From JBAXBF01 sp034429745 (GTDB taxonomy: Bacteria > Chloroflexota > Anaerolineae > Anaerolineales > DRKV01): DNA of 64,000 nucleotides. Position numbers and translations under genes: made by a program. The notes beneath the pieces are model-generated. The model was given only the letters and a program-made list of their open reading frames with translations. It ran no database searches and was not told where the DNA came from. The stretch spans positions 8,613-72,612 of the forward strand of contig DAOUFY010000097.1 in NCBI GenBank assembly GCA_034429745.1. The letters are read 5' to 3'. Positions 33,872 to 42,286 of this stretch are shown here, piece after piece (position 1 is the first letter of the stretch; each line of letters begins with the position of its first letter).

Positions 33872-34590
33872 TTACTCTTCCTTTTCTCTATTAAGTAGTT
33901 TACCCATTCAAAATCCAGTTCTTCATCAATATCCCATGCTTCAGCAGCATCAATTTCAAACATGAGAGGTCGCTCTCCAATGCGATTGCGCCGAGCCAGC
34001 AAATTATCGCGGGTAAAAATATATATGCAAGAATTTTCCGCATACACTGGCGGCAAGTCTTGAGTTTGCAGCAGGATAGCGGCATGGTGGTTAATTGGCC
34101 GCGTCAATTGATCCCACAACCGCACCTGAAGCCGGGTTACCCCAAAAAGTGAATCGTAGGCCGGATAATTGCTGAGAAAGCGCTGTAAGGCAGTCGAAAT
34201 CGTTTCTGCCCTTAACAGCGGATTCGTGGAATGAGTTTGCAAATAAAAATCTGCTTCTATTTGAGCAATATCGTGCAATAGAACTTCATTCATAGGAATA
34301 TCATCCCGCCGCAAATGGGGTGGGCGTTCTATGGCAAGTACTTGAGGAAAATGCTCCTTCAACCCAGCCATAATCACTGGACTGTCGGTATCAACCACTA
34401 TCTGATCAATCTCGCTGCATTGCTGAAGCGTATCTAAAATATAGTGATACAAAGGTTTTCCTGCCAACAAGCGAAAATTTTTTTGCGGCACCCGTTGAGA
34501 ATGGTGGCGCATTGGCACCAATGCAGCAATGCGAGGTTTTTCAGAAGGTGGCTTATGATCATAAGTTGATGATGAATTTATGCTTACCAT
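33868..34590 (-). CDS. Cytidylyltransferase (CMP-nonulosonate synthetase-like, atypical)
   Basis: 240 residues. RIAALVPMRHHSQRVPQKNF near 19 replaces the usual 'ARGGSK..P.KN' of NeuA, keeping P, R, S and KN. QIVVDTDSPVI near 64 and THSTNPLLRAETI near 117 are the other family blocks. It probably activates an acidic sugar as its CMP ester. The variant P-loop places it in a subfamily distinct from the NeuA-like gene at 51780. It overlaps the upstream sulfotransferase by 7 bp and the downstream dehydrogenase by 4 bp, forming a tight trio with the DUF115 protein. Confidence 0.8.
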   Translation of the reverse strand: MVSINSSSTYDHKPPSEKPRIAALVPMRHHSQRVPQKNFRLLAGKPLYHYILDTLQQCSEIDQIVVDTDSPVIMAGLKEHFPQVLAIERPPHLRRDDIPMNEVLLHDIAQIEADFYLQTHSTNPLLRAETISTALQRFLSNYPAYDSLFGVTRLQVRLWDQLTRPINHHAAILLQTQDLPPVYAENSCIYIFTRDNLLARRNRIGERPLMFEIDAAEAWDIDEELDFEWVNYLIEKRKSN

Positions 34591-35453
34591 TGATCATCCT
34601 TTTCATAACCAAGTTGAATCAATAAATCCCCAGTAGTCTCTTTAAACAACTCCTTAATGTAAGGAGTAAAAGCTTCCTTCCATCCTCCAGCTTTTCCTTG
34701 GCGAAATGTCGGAGAACGCTGCGGGTCTATGGAAGAAGATAAAATCTCAACGGCTTGATCTGTAGCCATAGATTTAGAAAACTTAAACCCTCTTTCTACG
34801 GCGTGCTCAAGCACGCGCTGCAATACAGCGGTTCGGTTTTGTAAAAAGTCCTCATAATGCAACGTTAAAATTTCTTTTCTTGCCAGCCAAGGCAGATAGG
34901 GGACAAATCTTTCCCGAATTGAAGGGAACAAGCTGCCCATCTCCGGCCTTCCAAGAATGCTTGCCTGCAGCCGTTCTTCAAACGTCTGCAGCTTCTGGGT
35001 GTAATACTGATGATGTATATGATCAGGTGCCATCTCTGTGATGTAATGGACGTGGGAGACTACCACATCGCGCGGATCGCGCAGGATAAAATAAGGAATT
35101 ACCCCATCTCGGCACATCCATGCTGTAATGGCGGCGGTTGCGTGCAAATGACCATACCCAATGTCCCCCGGCTTGAAGCGATTTAAGTCACTCATAATAT
35201 CAGCTTCCGATCGCTGTTCTCCCGTTACGCTATCGTACGTAACAACCGCTGGCATTCCGCTTTCAACAACAGGAGCCAACTTGGTAAAACCGCTCAGCAC
35301 TTGAGTAAGCAAATGCGTTCCGCTTTTGGGAAAAGAATTGCAAAAAAGAATCGGCAGTGAATGCATAGCCCAAGCGCGGTAACGCGTCATTTGCATCAGC
35401 CGCCGCCCCTCGCGGCGCAACATCCGTAAAGAGAGTTCAATAGAAGCATTCAT
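34584..35453 (-). CDS. Sulfotransferase-domain protein (tandem copy 1)
   Basis: 289 residues. 5'-PSB loop CNSFPKSGTHLLTQVLSG near 38, with the PKSGT core intact. The 3'-phosphate binding Arg/Ser lies in YFILRDPRDVVVSHVHYI near 126. The end is GGWKEAFTPY, where the RKG..G.W pattern appears as RQGKAGGW, and the chain terminates in LGYEKDDQW. A PAPS-dependent carbohydrate sulfotransferase is expected. Strong family resemblance to the neighbouring gene at 35460, with 6 bp between them, so a tandem duplication. Confidence 0.87.
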   Translation of the reverse strand: MNASIELSLRMLRREGRRLMQMTRYRAWAMHSLPILFCNSFPKSGTHLLTQVLSGFTKLAPVVESGMPAVVTYDSVTGEQRSEADIMSDLNRFKPGDIGYGHLHATAAITAWMCRDGVIPYFILRDPRDVVVSHVHYITEMAPDHIHHQYYTQKLQTFEERLQASILGRPEMGSLFPSIRERFVPYLPWLARKEILTLHYEDFLQNRTAVLQRVLEHAVERGFKFSKSMATDQAVEILSSSIDPQRSPTFRQGKAGGWKEAFTPYIKELFKETTGDLLIQLGYEKDDQW

Positions 35454-35459
35454 AGAAGA

Positions 35460-36347
35460 CTACCACTGATCATCTTTTTCGTAACCCAAACGCAGCAGCA
35501 AATCGCCGGCAGTCTGCTTGAACAGCCTCTTGTTTTCTTCGGAAAAATGCTCCTGCCAATTGCCGGGTTTTGCTCGCCGAAAGGTTCCGGAGGCTTTTGG
35601 AATGATGGCTTGGCTGAGCACCTTCACGGCTTCAGCGCGGCTTGCCTTTGGTGAAAATCCATTCTGGGCAAGGTAATCCAAAAAGACATGCAATGCCTTT
35701 TCCCGTTCCAAGATTAAATCCTCAAACTTAAGGCAAAGCACAGAAGGTTCAGAAAACCAGCCCAAATAATTTTCATACTTCTTAACCACACTGGAAAGAG
35801 GAGAATCTGTATCTTTACTTTCCTCAACACCTAAAATTGCAGCATTGATGCGCTCTTCCATAGTATGCAAGGTTTGAGTGTAGTAGCGGTGCAGACCATG
35901 CTCCTTATTTATTTGAGTTGCATAAAATACATGGGAGATTACATAATCGCGCGGATCGCGATAAATAAATACCATCAAACGACGGGTTGAATCCTTTTGG
36001 TTGCCATTAAACCATTCCAAGAAAGGTGCACGTGCTTGGATATAACCGTATGCAATATCACCGCTGCGCAGCTGACTGATTCTTTTGACCACTTGCTCGT
36101 CTGTCAATTTACGGTTATCTTCTGACCGATTAAGGGGCGGAAACCCCGGGTTGACAAACGGTCCTAAGTGCACTAGCCCTTGCAGCACTTGAATGATCAA
36201 ATGCGAGCCACATTTAGGGATTGCATTGCCAACGATTGCTGGTACTTCATTCGCAGCAGAACTTCCCCACTGCCGGGCAGCCTTATTACGCCGCCATTGC
36301 CAGCGTACAATTTTCGCTTGTTGTTTTAACCAATAATATAGTCTCAA
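35460..36347 (-). CDS. Sulfotransferase-domain protein (tandem copy 2)
   Basis: 295 residues, paralogous to the gene at 34584. 5'-PSB region AIPKCGSHLIIQVLQG near 42, with Cys and Ser replacing Ser and Thr of PKSGT. 3'-PB RDPRDYVISHVFYA near 134. C-terminal RRAKPGNWQEHF then LGYEKDDQW. The changed phosphate loop could alter PAPS affinity. N-terminal basic helix (RWQWRRNKAARQ) could associate with membrane. Starts 4 bp inside the DUF4910 gene's end, so translationally coupled. Confidence 0.83.
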   Translation of the reverse strand: MRLYYWLKQQAKIVRWQWRRNKAARQWGSSAANEVPAIVGNAIPKCGSHLIIQVLQGLVHLGPFVNPGFPPLNRSEDNRKLTDEQVVKRISQLRSGDIAYGYIQARAPFLEWFNGNQKDSTRRLMVFIYRDPRDYVISHVFYATQINKEHGLHRYYTQTLHTMEERINAAILGVEESKDTDSPLSSVVKKYENYLGWFSEPSVLCLKFEDLILEREKALHVFLDYLAQNGFSPKASRAEAVKVLSQAIIPKASGTFRRAKPGNWQEHFSEENKRLFKQTAGDLLLRLGYEKDDQW

Positions 36348-37705
36348 CGGGAAACCTCATCTACCTTTGGTGTTTGATGCGGATCAGTTGGTTGTGGTTT
36401 TCTGCTGAATCTGACCAATTCATGTTTTGCCAATTCCGCAACAACGCTCCAAACAGATTGAAAAGATGTTTTTAAGGCAGCCGCGATATCTGCCACAGTA
36501 TGCTCACCATCGCAGTATTCCATTACGCGGAATAACAAATTCCAGCCTTGAGGATTAACTCGGTAATCTATCCATATCCCATAACGAGAACAAAACACCT
36601 CGCCTTTAAACTGATTTACAACAAAATAATTTTTCTCCCAAGCATCCAGCATGCCCAGCACCAAATCGCGCGAAGCTTCTAGTTGCGCTTGAGAAGCTCG
36701 TTCAGGTGTATCCAAGCTGGAATGATAGCCATAAAAGAAGGGTCCGCTAGGCGGTTGATCCAACCAAGCCCGCGAGAGCGAAAGCATTGGCACGCGCACG
36801 CCCGGTGCGTTGAACTGCACTTCATCGTTCTTTACCACACTTCGATAAGGTCGTATGGCAGCTTGATCATCCAAACCACGCAAAGCAGTTTCCAAACAGC
36901 GATCTGCTTGCGGATTTTTCTGTAGTTCTCCTCCAACAAGAGAACCTTGCAACACGTGCGGTGTATCCAACCCTAATGATTCTAGAAACAATCCGCCTTT
37001 CATTTTAGGAATCAACGATTCATGATGACTTAAGTAAGCCACTGAACCAATTGTCTCAGGCACTAGCAGCAGCCGATAGGTATAATAAGGTTTGGGTTGT
37101 TGAAGCAGATAACGCATTACATCTATTCCCACCACTACCCCACTCAAGTCATCACTCACCATCGCAGGGTGACATAAATGGGCAGCTAGAACAAACGTAT
37201 CCTCACTTTCGCCTTCGACAATCACTTCACCAACCTTCAGCATTCCCGGCTCAAAAGCAGAACGAATGACCACTCGATATTTTTCATCCACCAGTGAATC
37301 GCGCAGTCGTTGTGAAGCGCACAATCCCCAATCCCGTTGATAATATTTGAAGGCAAAAGGTATCGCATCTTCCCAAACCGGGTGGACATGCAAATGCTTC
37401 AACAGCTCTTCCCGCTCCACTACCCCTTCAAAAGGAAGCGAATATGACATAACGTGCAAAGGATGGTCAGCAGCATCTATGATTCTTTTTCCATCCATCG
37501 TTTCCAGATAAGCCTCAGTACATGTCCACTTTTCGGGAATTGTCCATGTCCAGCATTGTTCTCCGCTCGGGAACTCGTGGATAGTCATTGGTACTACTTC
37601 AGCTAAGCGATACAAAGCGCGGTCATAATCATCAGAGACAATATCGCGCCTTAAAAACCACAGCTCGTTGATTAAATCCATCATAGAAGGTTTAGACTGC
37701 ATCAT
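36344..37705 (-). CDS. DUF4910/DUF2172 aminopeptidase-fold protein of glycan loci
   Basis: 453 residues. The M28-like metal-binding core is visible as AAHLCHPAMVSDDLSGV near 182 (His and Asp ligands) and LLVPETIGS near 218 (Glu). The N-terminal CWTWTIPEKW region belongs to DUF2172. The C-terminal ~75 residues look like a winged helix (DGEHTVADIAAALKTSFQSV). Proteins of this kind occur in surface-glycan loci and are not ordinary aminopeptidases. The Campylobacter relative Cj1295 was linked to methylated glyceric-acid decoration of pseudaminic acid (recalled). Lies 2 bp after the AAC(3)-like gene. Confidence 0.82.
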   Translation of the reverse strand: MMQSKPSMMDLINELWFLRRDIVSDDYDRALYRLAEVVPMTIHEFPSGEQCWTWTIPEKWTCTEAYLETMDGKRIIDAADHPLHVMSYSLPFEGVVEREELLKHLHVHPVWEDAIPFAFKYYQRDWGLCASQRLRDSLVDEKYRVVIRSAFEPGMLKVGEVIVEGESEDTFVLAAHLCHPAMVSDDLSGVVVGIDVMRYLLQQPKPYYTYRLLLVPETIGSVAYLSHHESLIPKMKGGLFLESLGLDTPHVLQGSLVGGELQKNPQADRCLETALRGLDDQAAIRPYRSVVKNDEVQFNAPGVRVPMLSLSRAWLDQPPSGPFFYGYHSSLDTPERASQAQLEASRDLVLGMLDAWEKNYFVVNQFKGEVFCSRYGIWIDYRVNPQGWNLLFRVMEYCDGEHTVADIAAALKTSFQSVWSVVAELAKHELVRFSRKPQPTDPHQTPKVDEVSR

Positions 37706-37707
37706 CG

Positions 37708-38481
37708 TTAATTCCCCATCAAGGCATTGACGTTTTCGCGAAGAATATCATCGCCGGCTTTAATAAAATCTTGAAGACGGCACACCGATACAAAGCCATA
37801 ATTCAAGCGCTCTGCTTTCCACTGTCCTCGCTCTTCAAGCAGTTTTTGGATAGGATAAAACTTCAAATGCGGATCAAGCTGCAAATCGCGCACGAACATG
37901 CGGTAGGTACGCGTTTCCCACCGGCCGTTTATTAAAATTTTGCCTGAAAAATCCTTCCAATAACGATAGGGCACATTGGCTCTCTGCTCGCAGTAATGAA
38001 CTGCTGATACGGCTTGAATATCTGCCCCTAACAATAGCAGTTTGAAATCCAAATCCAGCATGCGCTCAAAAGCAGAGCCGGCATCGAAAGCTCCTAAAGT
38101 ATCACAACGGCTGATATCTTCTGCATGTGCTCCAATAACAGCAAAGGATTGCATGGGATGAGTAGTCCGTCTCGCAATAGGCAGAGTACGAATATATTCT
38201 GCTAAAGCTCCCATCCCAACCGAGGGCGTAGTTTTCGGATCATAAGGTTCACCTTTAGCAAAGCCAAAATTAAACACCGGCACAGCTAAAGTACCTGACG
38301 ATCGGCTTTCATCCTCCAAATCAATAGAAAGCACTTGGCAAAACGCTTCACAGTAATCTGCTAAGCCATTGCGCGGCTTGCCTAGGAATTGCAAAGCTGA
38401 ATGCACCATCACCCCATCGCCGGCTTTTAATCCTAAGCTGCGCAGACATGCCGCGATTTGTTCGCTGCTAATTTCCTTCAT
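37708..38481 (-). CDS. AAC(3)-family N-acyltransferase (glycan-modifying)
   Basis: 257 residues of the antibiotic_NAT fold. Landmarks: GDGVMVHSALQFLG near 21, GTLAVPVFNFGF near 61, the conserved RRTTHPMQSFAVIGAHA near 98-114 (HPxxSxAxxG with catalytic His/Ser region), and LLLGADIQAVSAVHYCEQ near 151. Although named for aminoglycoside acetylation, members in polysaccharide loci transfer acyl groups to amino sugars. Context (DUF4910, GNAT, ACP and methyltransferase genes, plus NeuB) points to N-acylation of a nonulosonic acid or amino sugar, possibly with an ACP-borne acyl group. Confidence 0.85.
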   Translation of the reverse strand: MKEISSEQIAACLRSLGLKAGDGVMVHSALQFLGKPRNGLADYCEAFCQVLSIDLEDESRSSGTLAVPVFNFGFAKGEPYDPKTTPSVGMGALAEYIRTLPIARRTTHPMQSFAVIGAHAEDISRCDTLGAFDAGSAFERMLDLDFKLLLLGADIQAVSAVHYCEQRANVPYRYWKDFSGKILINGRWETRTYRMFVRDLQLDPHLKFYPIQKLLEERGQWKAERLNYGFVSVCRLQDFIKAGDDILRENVNALMGN

Positions 38482-38490
38482 AAATGATAA

Positions 38491-39021
38491 TTAGGCTGCT
38501 GAATTGTTCTGATCTTTCTTAGGCGGTTCTTCAATATATTCATCAAATAACAAGCGCCCAACGCGGAACTCGTATTTGAAGCCCATCCTTTCGTAAAGTT
38601 TCCAGCTTGCTTCATTGTCTTTAAGCACCTGAATCTCCACCGAATGTGCGCCTTGTGAACGGAGCCATTCAATAGCTAAGCGGGAGAGTTTATCGCCAAT
38701 ACCAAGCCGCCGCGCCTCCGGCACAATCCACATATCGGATAATTCACCCACAAGCACTCCGCCCATGTAAGCTGGGACGCGCTTAAGCCGACAGAGCATA
38801 AACCCAACAACTCTGCCATCAATTTCAGCTACATGGACATTGCTGAAACGACCCAATGTGCGCCGAAAAGAATCCAACCAAACTTCTCCTACATTGTCCG
38901 GGTGCGGCAGGCGATAGCCGGCAGTATAAAAAAAGGAATTCAGCTCCGTGTACATGCTCATCAGAATAGGAAAATCTTCAGGTATCGCTTCTCGATAATG
39001 AACAATGGTTTTTTCTTCCAT
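38491..39021 (-). CDS. GNAT-family N-acetyltransferase
   Basis: 176 residues. Acetyl-CoA motif A: MWIVPEARRLGIGDKLSRLA near 118 (R-R-x-G-I-G). The following VEIQVLKDNEASWKLYERMG is motif B. It could acetylate an amino sugar or a nonulosonic acid precursor. It sits between the AAC(3)-like gene and a GT-C gene with gaps of 9-10 bp. Two different acyltransferases side by side suggest two distinct N-acyl substituents, as expected for diamino nonulosonic acids. Confidence 0.85.
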   Translation of the reverse strand: MEEKTIVHYREAIPEDFPILMSMYTELNSFFYTAGYRLPHPDNVGEVWLDSFRRTLGRFSNVHVAEIDGRVVGFMLCRLKRVPAYMGGVLVGELSDMWIVPEARRLGIGDKLSRLAIEWLRSQGAHSVEIQVLKDNEASWKLYERMGFKYEFRVGRLLFDEYIEEPPKKDQNNSAA

Positions 39022-39031
39022 AGTTTGTTCC

Positions 39032-41086
39032 TCACTTTAGCTTTGAACAATTTAATTCATTTTCAACTTGGGCTAATGCTTCAGCTTGCTTATTAGAAGA
39101 CGGCAAAGCAGTACTCCATGCTTTCCATCGTCCGCATAGCGTACTGCGCAATTTTTCACTTTTTTTAAAAGCCTGCACAGTCAGTTGCTGGGCTTGCTCC
39201 CACTTCGCTAGCTTTACGCTAGCTTCAATAAATGGGAACAGTTCAAATCCATGTTGCGGTGAGTAATGGTTGGCTTCAGCTGTCTGCCACAAATTAATAA
39301 CTTGCTCCCAGTCTTGAATATCGCGTGCTAATTCAGCTTTTTGATAATAATAACACCACTCATGAGCAGGTTCTTCTCCAATAATCTCCGCGATCGGCTT
39401 TGATGATAAGCGTATTGAACCCACTCGGTTTAAGTTGGAAATGCCAACAGCATCCCTAGTAATGTAAGGCAATTCTATCACATCCTCATCCTGTGGTCTC
39501 AATAACCACAAACAGCCGCTTTTTTCCGGTTTATAATTAATTACCAAACTGTTCAAACTAGAAGCCGCAAAGCGCCCTCCAAACTTATCTGCTCTAATTA
39601 TTTTACCCTTCTTCAATTCCTGCAGAGCGGCGTTCTCGCTAAAATATTTGTACAAGCCAAATACCCATTGGTCAAACACAGCAGCATCTTTTGACTGAGC
39701 GTACAAAGTGTTTACTGCAAAAGAAGTAGGGTAATATCCCATGTAGTTGAACCACTCCCCGTCTGATAGTATAGCTGTATTGGGCTGAATAGATGGGGCT
39801 CGCCATAAAAGTTGATGGTATAGGTCTTTTTGCTTTGTCCACGCCCATCGAAATTGATTGATCGTTCGCACATGCCACCCAACACATAAAGCAACAATGA
39901 AGCAAATGATGACAAGACGATTCCGCATTGAGGATATTGCTTTGTTAAGCATGGCAATAAAAAATATCGCAGCACCAAACATTGAAGCTAAGCCAAGCCG
40001 GTCACTCCATAATGGATTCTGGGTAGCTATTTGTTCGCCGATCATCCAAGCAGGCAGAACGCCCAGAATCATCGCAGTTCCGCCAAGAAAAATTGCCTCC
40101 CTTTCCCAGGCTGCTTCATTTGTATTTTGTTCAACGTACCGCAAGTAACCAAGTTTTAAAAATAACCCAAATAAGCCCACACCTACAATAATAGTAATTA
40201 TCCAAGCTACCCATTCAAATGGTGTATCTAAGGAAAAGATAGCAGGGTTAATTACTTGGAACCACACAGAAACCACCATCGCAACAAGATCTTGCAAAGC
40301 CATCTTTACGATAGCCAAAGATGTGATAAGCGGAGAAGAAAACCATTGATAAAGCAAAACAGGAGCATTGCTGTGGTCAGCAGTTGGAAATTTGACGAGA
40401 AAAGCGCGCCAATAAACATAAGCAGCGAGAATTATTCCGTAAGGCAAGGACCAGCGAAAAAGCTTGCCAAGGCGCGTCTGCATAGATTTGCTTTCTTGAG
40501 AAAATACAATCCATAGAATTAAAAACCGCAGCAGTTCAACCCCAACAAAATATTCCAATAGAAGCAGATGTAAAATACAAGCAGCCCACGAAAGAGGCAT
40601 GAAAATCCATCGCCAGTTCTTCCACCGTATCGCACCAAGCATGCACAGCAAGGACGCCATATAAAGAAAATACCCTGTCCAATGCAGAGAATAAGCCACT
40701 GCTAAAGGCTGCAGCTTGAACAAAGGATAGATAGAAAACATCAGCGCCATAAAAGCAGCATTCCACTTCATGTCTGCCCAAATTAGCTTTATTGCGATCC
40801 AAAACACAAGCACTGTAAGACAACGAAGTACTAAAATCCAAAGATGCCAAGCTAGCGGCTTAAATCCTAATATTGAAAAAGCAAAGGAATAATACCAAGC
40901 TGCAAAGGGACGGTTGTCATACAAAAATAACTGCTGCAGACCCTTTTCACCGTGCTGAAAAGCAAAAAAAACCTCATGCCAGTCATCTTGATAAAAACCC
41001 AAGGTAGGGATGAGGATACCAAAGCTGATGAGACAAACAGCAGCAACGGCTAATGAAAGAAACCAATCTGTTCGGCGTTCTATCAT
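39032..41086 (-). CDS. Polytopic GT-C-type glycosyltransferase
   Basis: 684 residues. About eleven hydrophobic segments occupy 1-410. The first extracytoplasmic loop carries YQDDWHEVFF near 32-41, whose acidic pair fits the DxD/DE metal site of GT-C enzymes that use polyprenyl-linked donors. The last ~250 residues are soluble, ending in helices with WEQAQQL and KQAEALAQVE, perhaps TPR-like. Donor and acceptor are unknown. It would act on the outer membrane face, adding a sugar to a finished lipid-linked or protein-linked glycan. Its start overlaps the ACP end by 4 bp. Confidence 0.72.
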   Translation of the reverse strand: MIERRTDWFLSLAVAAVCLISFGILIPTLGFYQDDWHEVFFAFQHGEKGLQQLFLYDNRPFAAWYYSFAFSILGFKPLAWHLWILVLRCLTVLVFWIAIKLIWADMKWNAAFMALMFSIYPLFKLQPLAVAYSLHWTGYFLYMASLLCMLGAIRWKNWRWIFMPLSWAACILHLLLLEYFVGVELLRFLILWIVFSQESKSMQTRLGKLFRWSLPYGIILAAYVYWRAFLVKFPTADHSNAPVLLYQWFSSPLITSLAIVKMALQDLVAMVVSVWFQVINPAIFSLDTPFEWVAWIITIIVGVGLFGLFLKLGYLRYVEQNTNEAAWEREAIFLGGTAMILGVLPAWMIGEQIATQNPLWSDRLGLASMFGAAIFFIAMLNKAISSMRNRLVIICFIVALCVGWHVRTINQFRWAWTKQKDLYHQLLWRAPSIQPNTAILSDGEWFNYMGYYPTSFAVNTLYAQSKDAAVFDQWVFGLYKYFSENAALQELKKGKIIRADKFGGRFAASSLNSLVINYKPEKSGCLWLLRPQDEDVIELPYITRDAVGISNLNRVGSIRLSSKPIAEIIGEEPAHEWCYYYQKAELARDIQDWEQVINLWQTAEANHYSPQHGFELFPFIEASVKLAKWEQAQQLTVQAFKKSEKLRSTLCGRWKAWSTALPSSNKQAEALAQVENELNCSKLK

Positions 41087-41334
41087 TTTTCTTGGTGATG
41101 ATCACTTAGATAAGCACAAATCGCCGGGATGCTGATGAGTTCTCCAATAGTATCAGCATTTACTTCCACCCCGAATTGCTCTTCTAAATGCATCATCACT
41201 TCCATATGCCCCATTGAATCCCATTGTGGAACATCGCCAAAAGCTAAATCTGGTGGAATTTCCTCCAACGGCAGCTGGAAAACATCCTTCAACATAAGAC
41301 GAATTTTTTCTTGAAGCTTATTATTTTCAGGCAT
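41083..41334 (-). CDS. Acyl carrier protein (orphan, glycan locus)
   Basis: 83 residues, helical and acidic, with the phosphopantetheine site WDSMGHMEVMMHLEEQFG (Ser40 in DSM). ACPs of this sort deliver activated acyl groups. No fatty-acid synthase or adenylation-enzyme gene neighbours it; instead it lies between a methyltransferase and the GT-C/GNAT/AAC(3) genes. It probably carries a special acyl or hydroxyacyl group for glycan decoration. Loading enzyme not found in the window. Confidence 0.92.
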   Translation of the reverse strand: MPENNKLQEKIRLMLKDVFQLPLEEIPPDLAFGDVPQWDSMGHMEVMMHLEEQFGVEVNADTIGELISIPAICAYLSDHHQEK

Positions 41335-41353
41335 GGACTTTCACCCTTTCATA

Positions 41354-42286
41354 TTACCCATTATTTGCTGAAGGTTTTACTTTGCATACTCCTACTACGG
41401 CATATTGGGGGTCCCAAATTCCCCATGGCATGCCGCTGTTTCCCGAATGAAAATAAAACTGCGCCAAATTGTCGCGTAATTCTGCACATTCCTTCAGATC
41501 GCTCATGATCTTATCATAATCATCTTCGTTTGAGGACACACTTTGGGGCAGGTCAAATAGTTGGCGTAGGGTCTTTGCTGTAAGACACCATCCTTGAGAA
41601 GGCTCATGAAACCAATCTGCATCACGCGCGGCACACAGGGTTGCTAGCAGCTTGCCTCCCGGCTTCAGTACGCGCATAAGCTCGCTCACTATGCCGGGAA
41701 TAGCCTCCAGTTTGTTATGCTCCAACGCTGAAACTGATACAATAGCATCCACAGAATTGTCTGCCAGATCACTCAGTTGAGATAAATCTTGATGATATAA
41801 CATCACAGAACCGCTAGGCTGCGAAGACTTGCCAAGGATTCTCCCCGCCGTGCCTTTCAATGAATACCAACTGTTTACTAAAAATCCTTTGAATGATTTG
41901 TGGCTATCCCACAACGAGGCTGTGAAAGGCGCCAAGTCCTCATCTCGTAGCCCTTTTAGGGTATATCTGCTCCTGAAGCGCGCCGAAAGCCGCGAGCGAT
42001 CCAAGCGATCTACACTAATGACATGTGCTCCTTGTTCTGCTAAAAACCATTGGCACACCCCTACACCGGCTCCTGCATCCAAAATGCGCTTTCCTTCCAA
42101 TTCTCTGATTGGAAATTTTTCTAAAGGAGACTCTGTCAGCTGATATATAATCCAGACCAAGTCGAGAAGATAGTGCCAGCCAAACTCCAGCCCTAATTGC
42201 TTAGCCAAACCGCGCAATTCCTGCACCAGCCTGGAATGCTGAGTTAACAATTCAACAGATAATATTTCAATCCTCTGTTTGCTCAT
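41354..42286 (-). CDS. Class I SAM-dependent methyltransferase
   Basis: 310 residues. SAM motif I KRILDAGAGVGVCQWFL near 66. Acidic loop HVISVDRLD near 89. Motif IV region VDAIVSVSALEHNKLEAI near 184, then ELMRVLKPGGKLLATL near 209. Likely methylates a hydroxyl of a sugar or of a carried hydroxyacid. Next to the ACP gene (19 bp) and overlapping the upstream capsule-type gene by 4 bp. Placement with ACP, GNAT, AAC(3) and DUF4910 genes parallels the Campylobacter region described in the findings. Confidence 0.85.
   Translation of the reverse strand: MSKQRIEILSVELLTQHSRLVQELRGLAKQLGLEFGWHYLLDLVWIIYQLTESPLEKFPIRELEGKRILDAGAGVGVCQWFLAEQGAHVISVDRLDRSRLSARFRSRYTLKGLRDEDLAPFTASLWDSHKSFKGFLVNSWYSLKGTAGRILGKSSQPSGSVMLYHQDLSQLSDLADNSVDAIVSVSALEHNKLEAIPGIVSELMRVLKPGGKLLATLCAARDADWFHEPSQGWCLTAKTLRQLFDLPQSVSSNEDDYDKIMSDLKECAELRDNLAQFYFHSGNSGMPWGIWDPQYAVVGVCKVKPSANNG

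Noticed and set aside
37708..38481. Aminoglycoside resistance gene
   Set aside because: The fold is AAC(3)-type, but the gene is embedded among glycan acyltransferase and ACP genes, and no mobile element or resistance context is visible.
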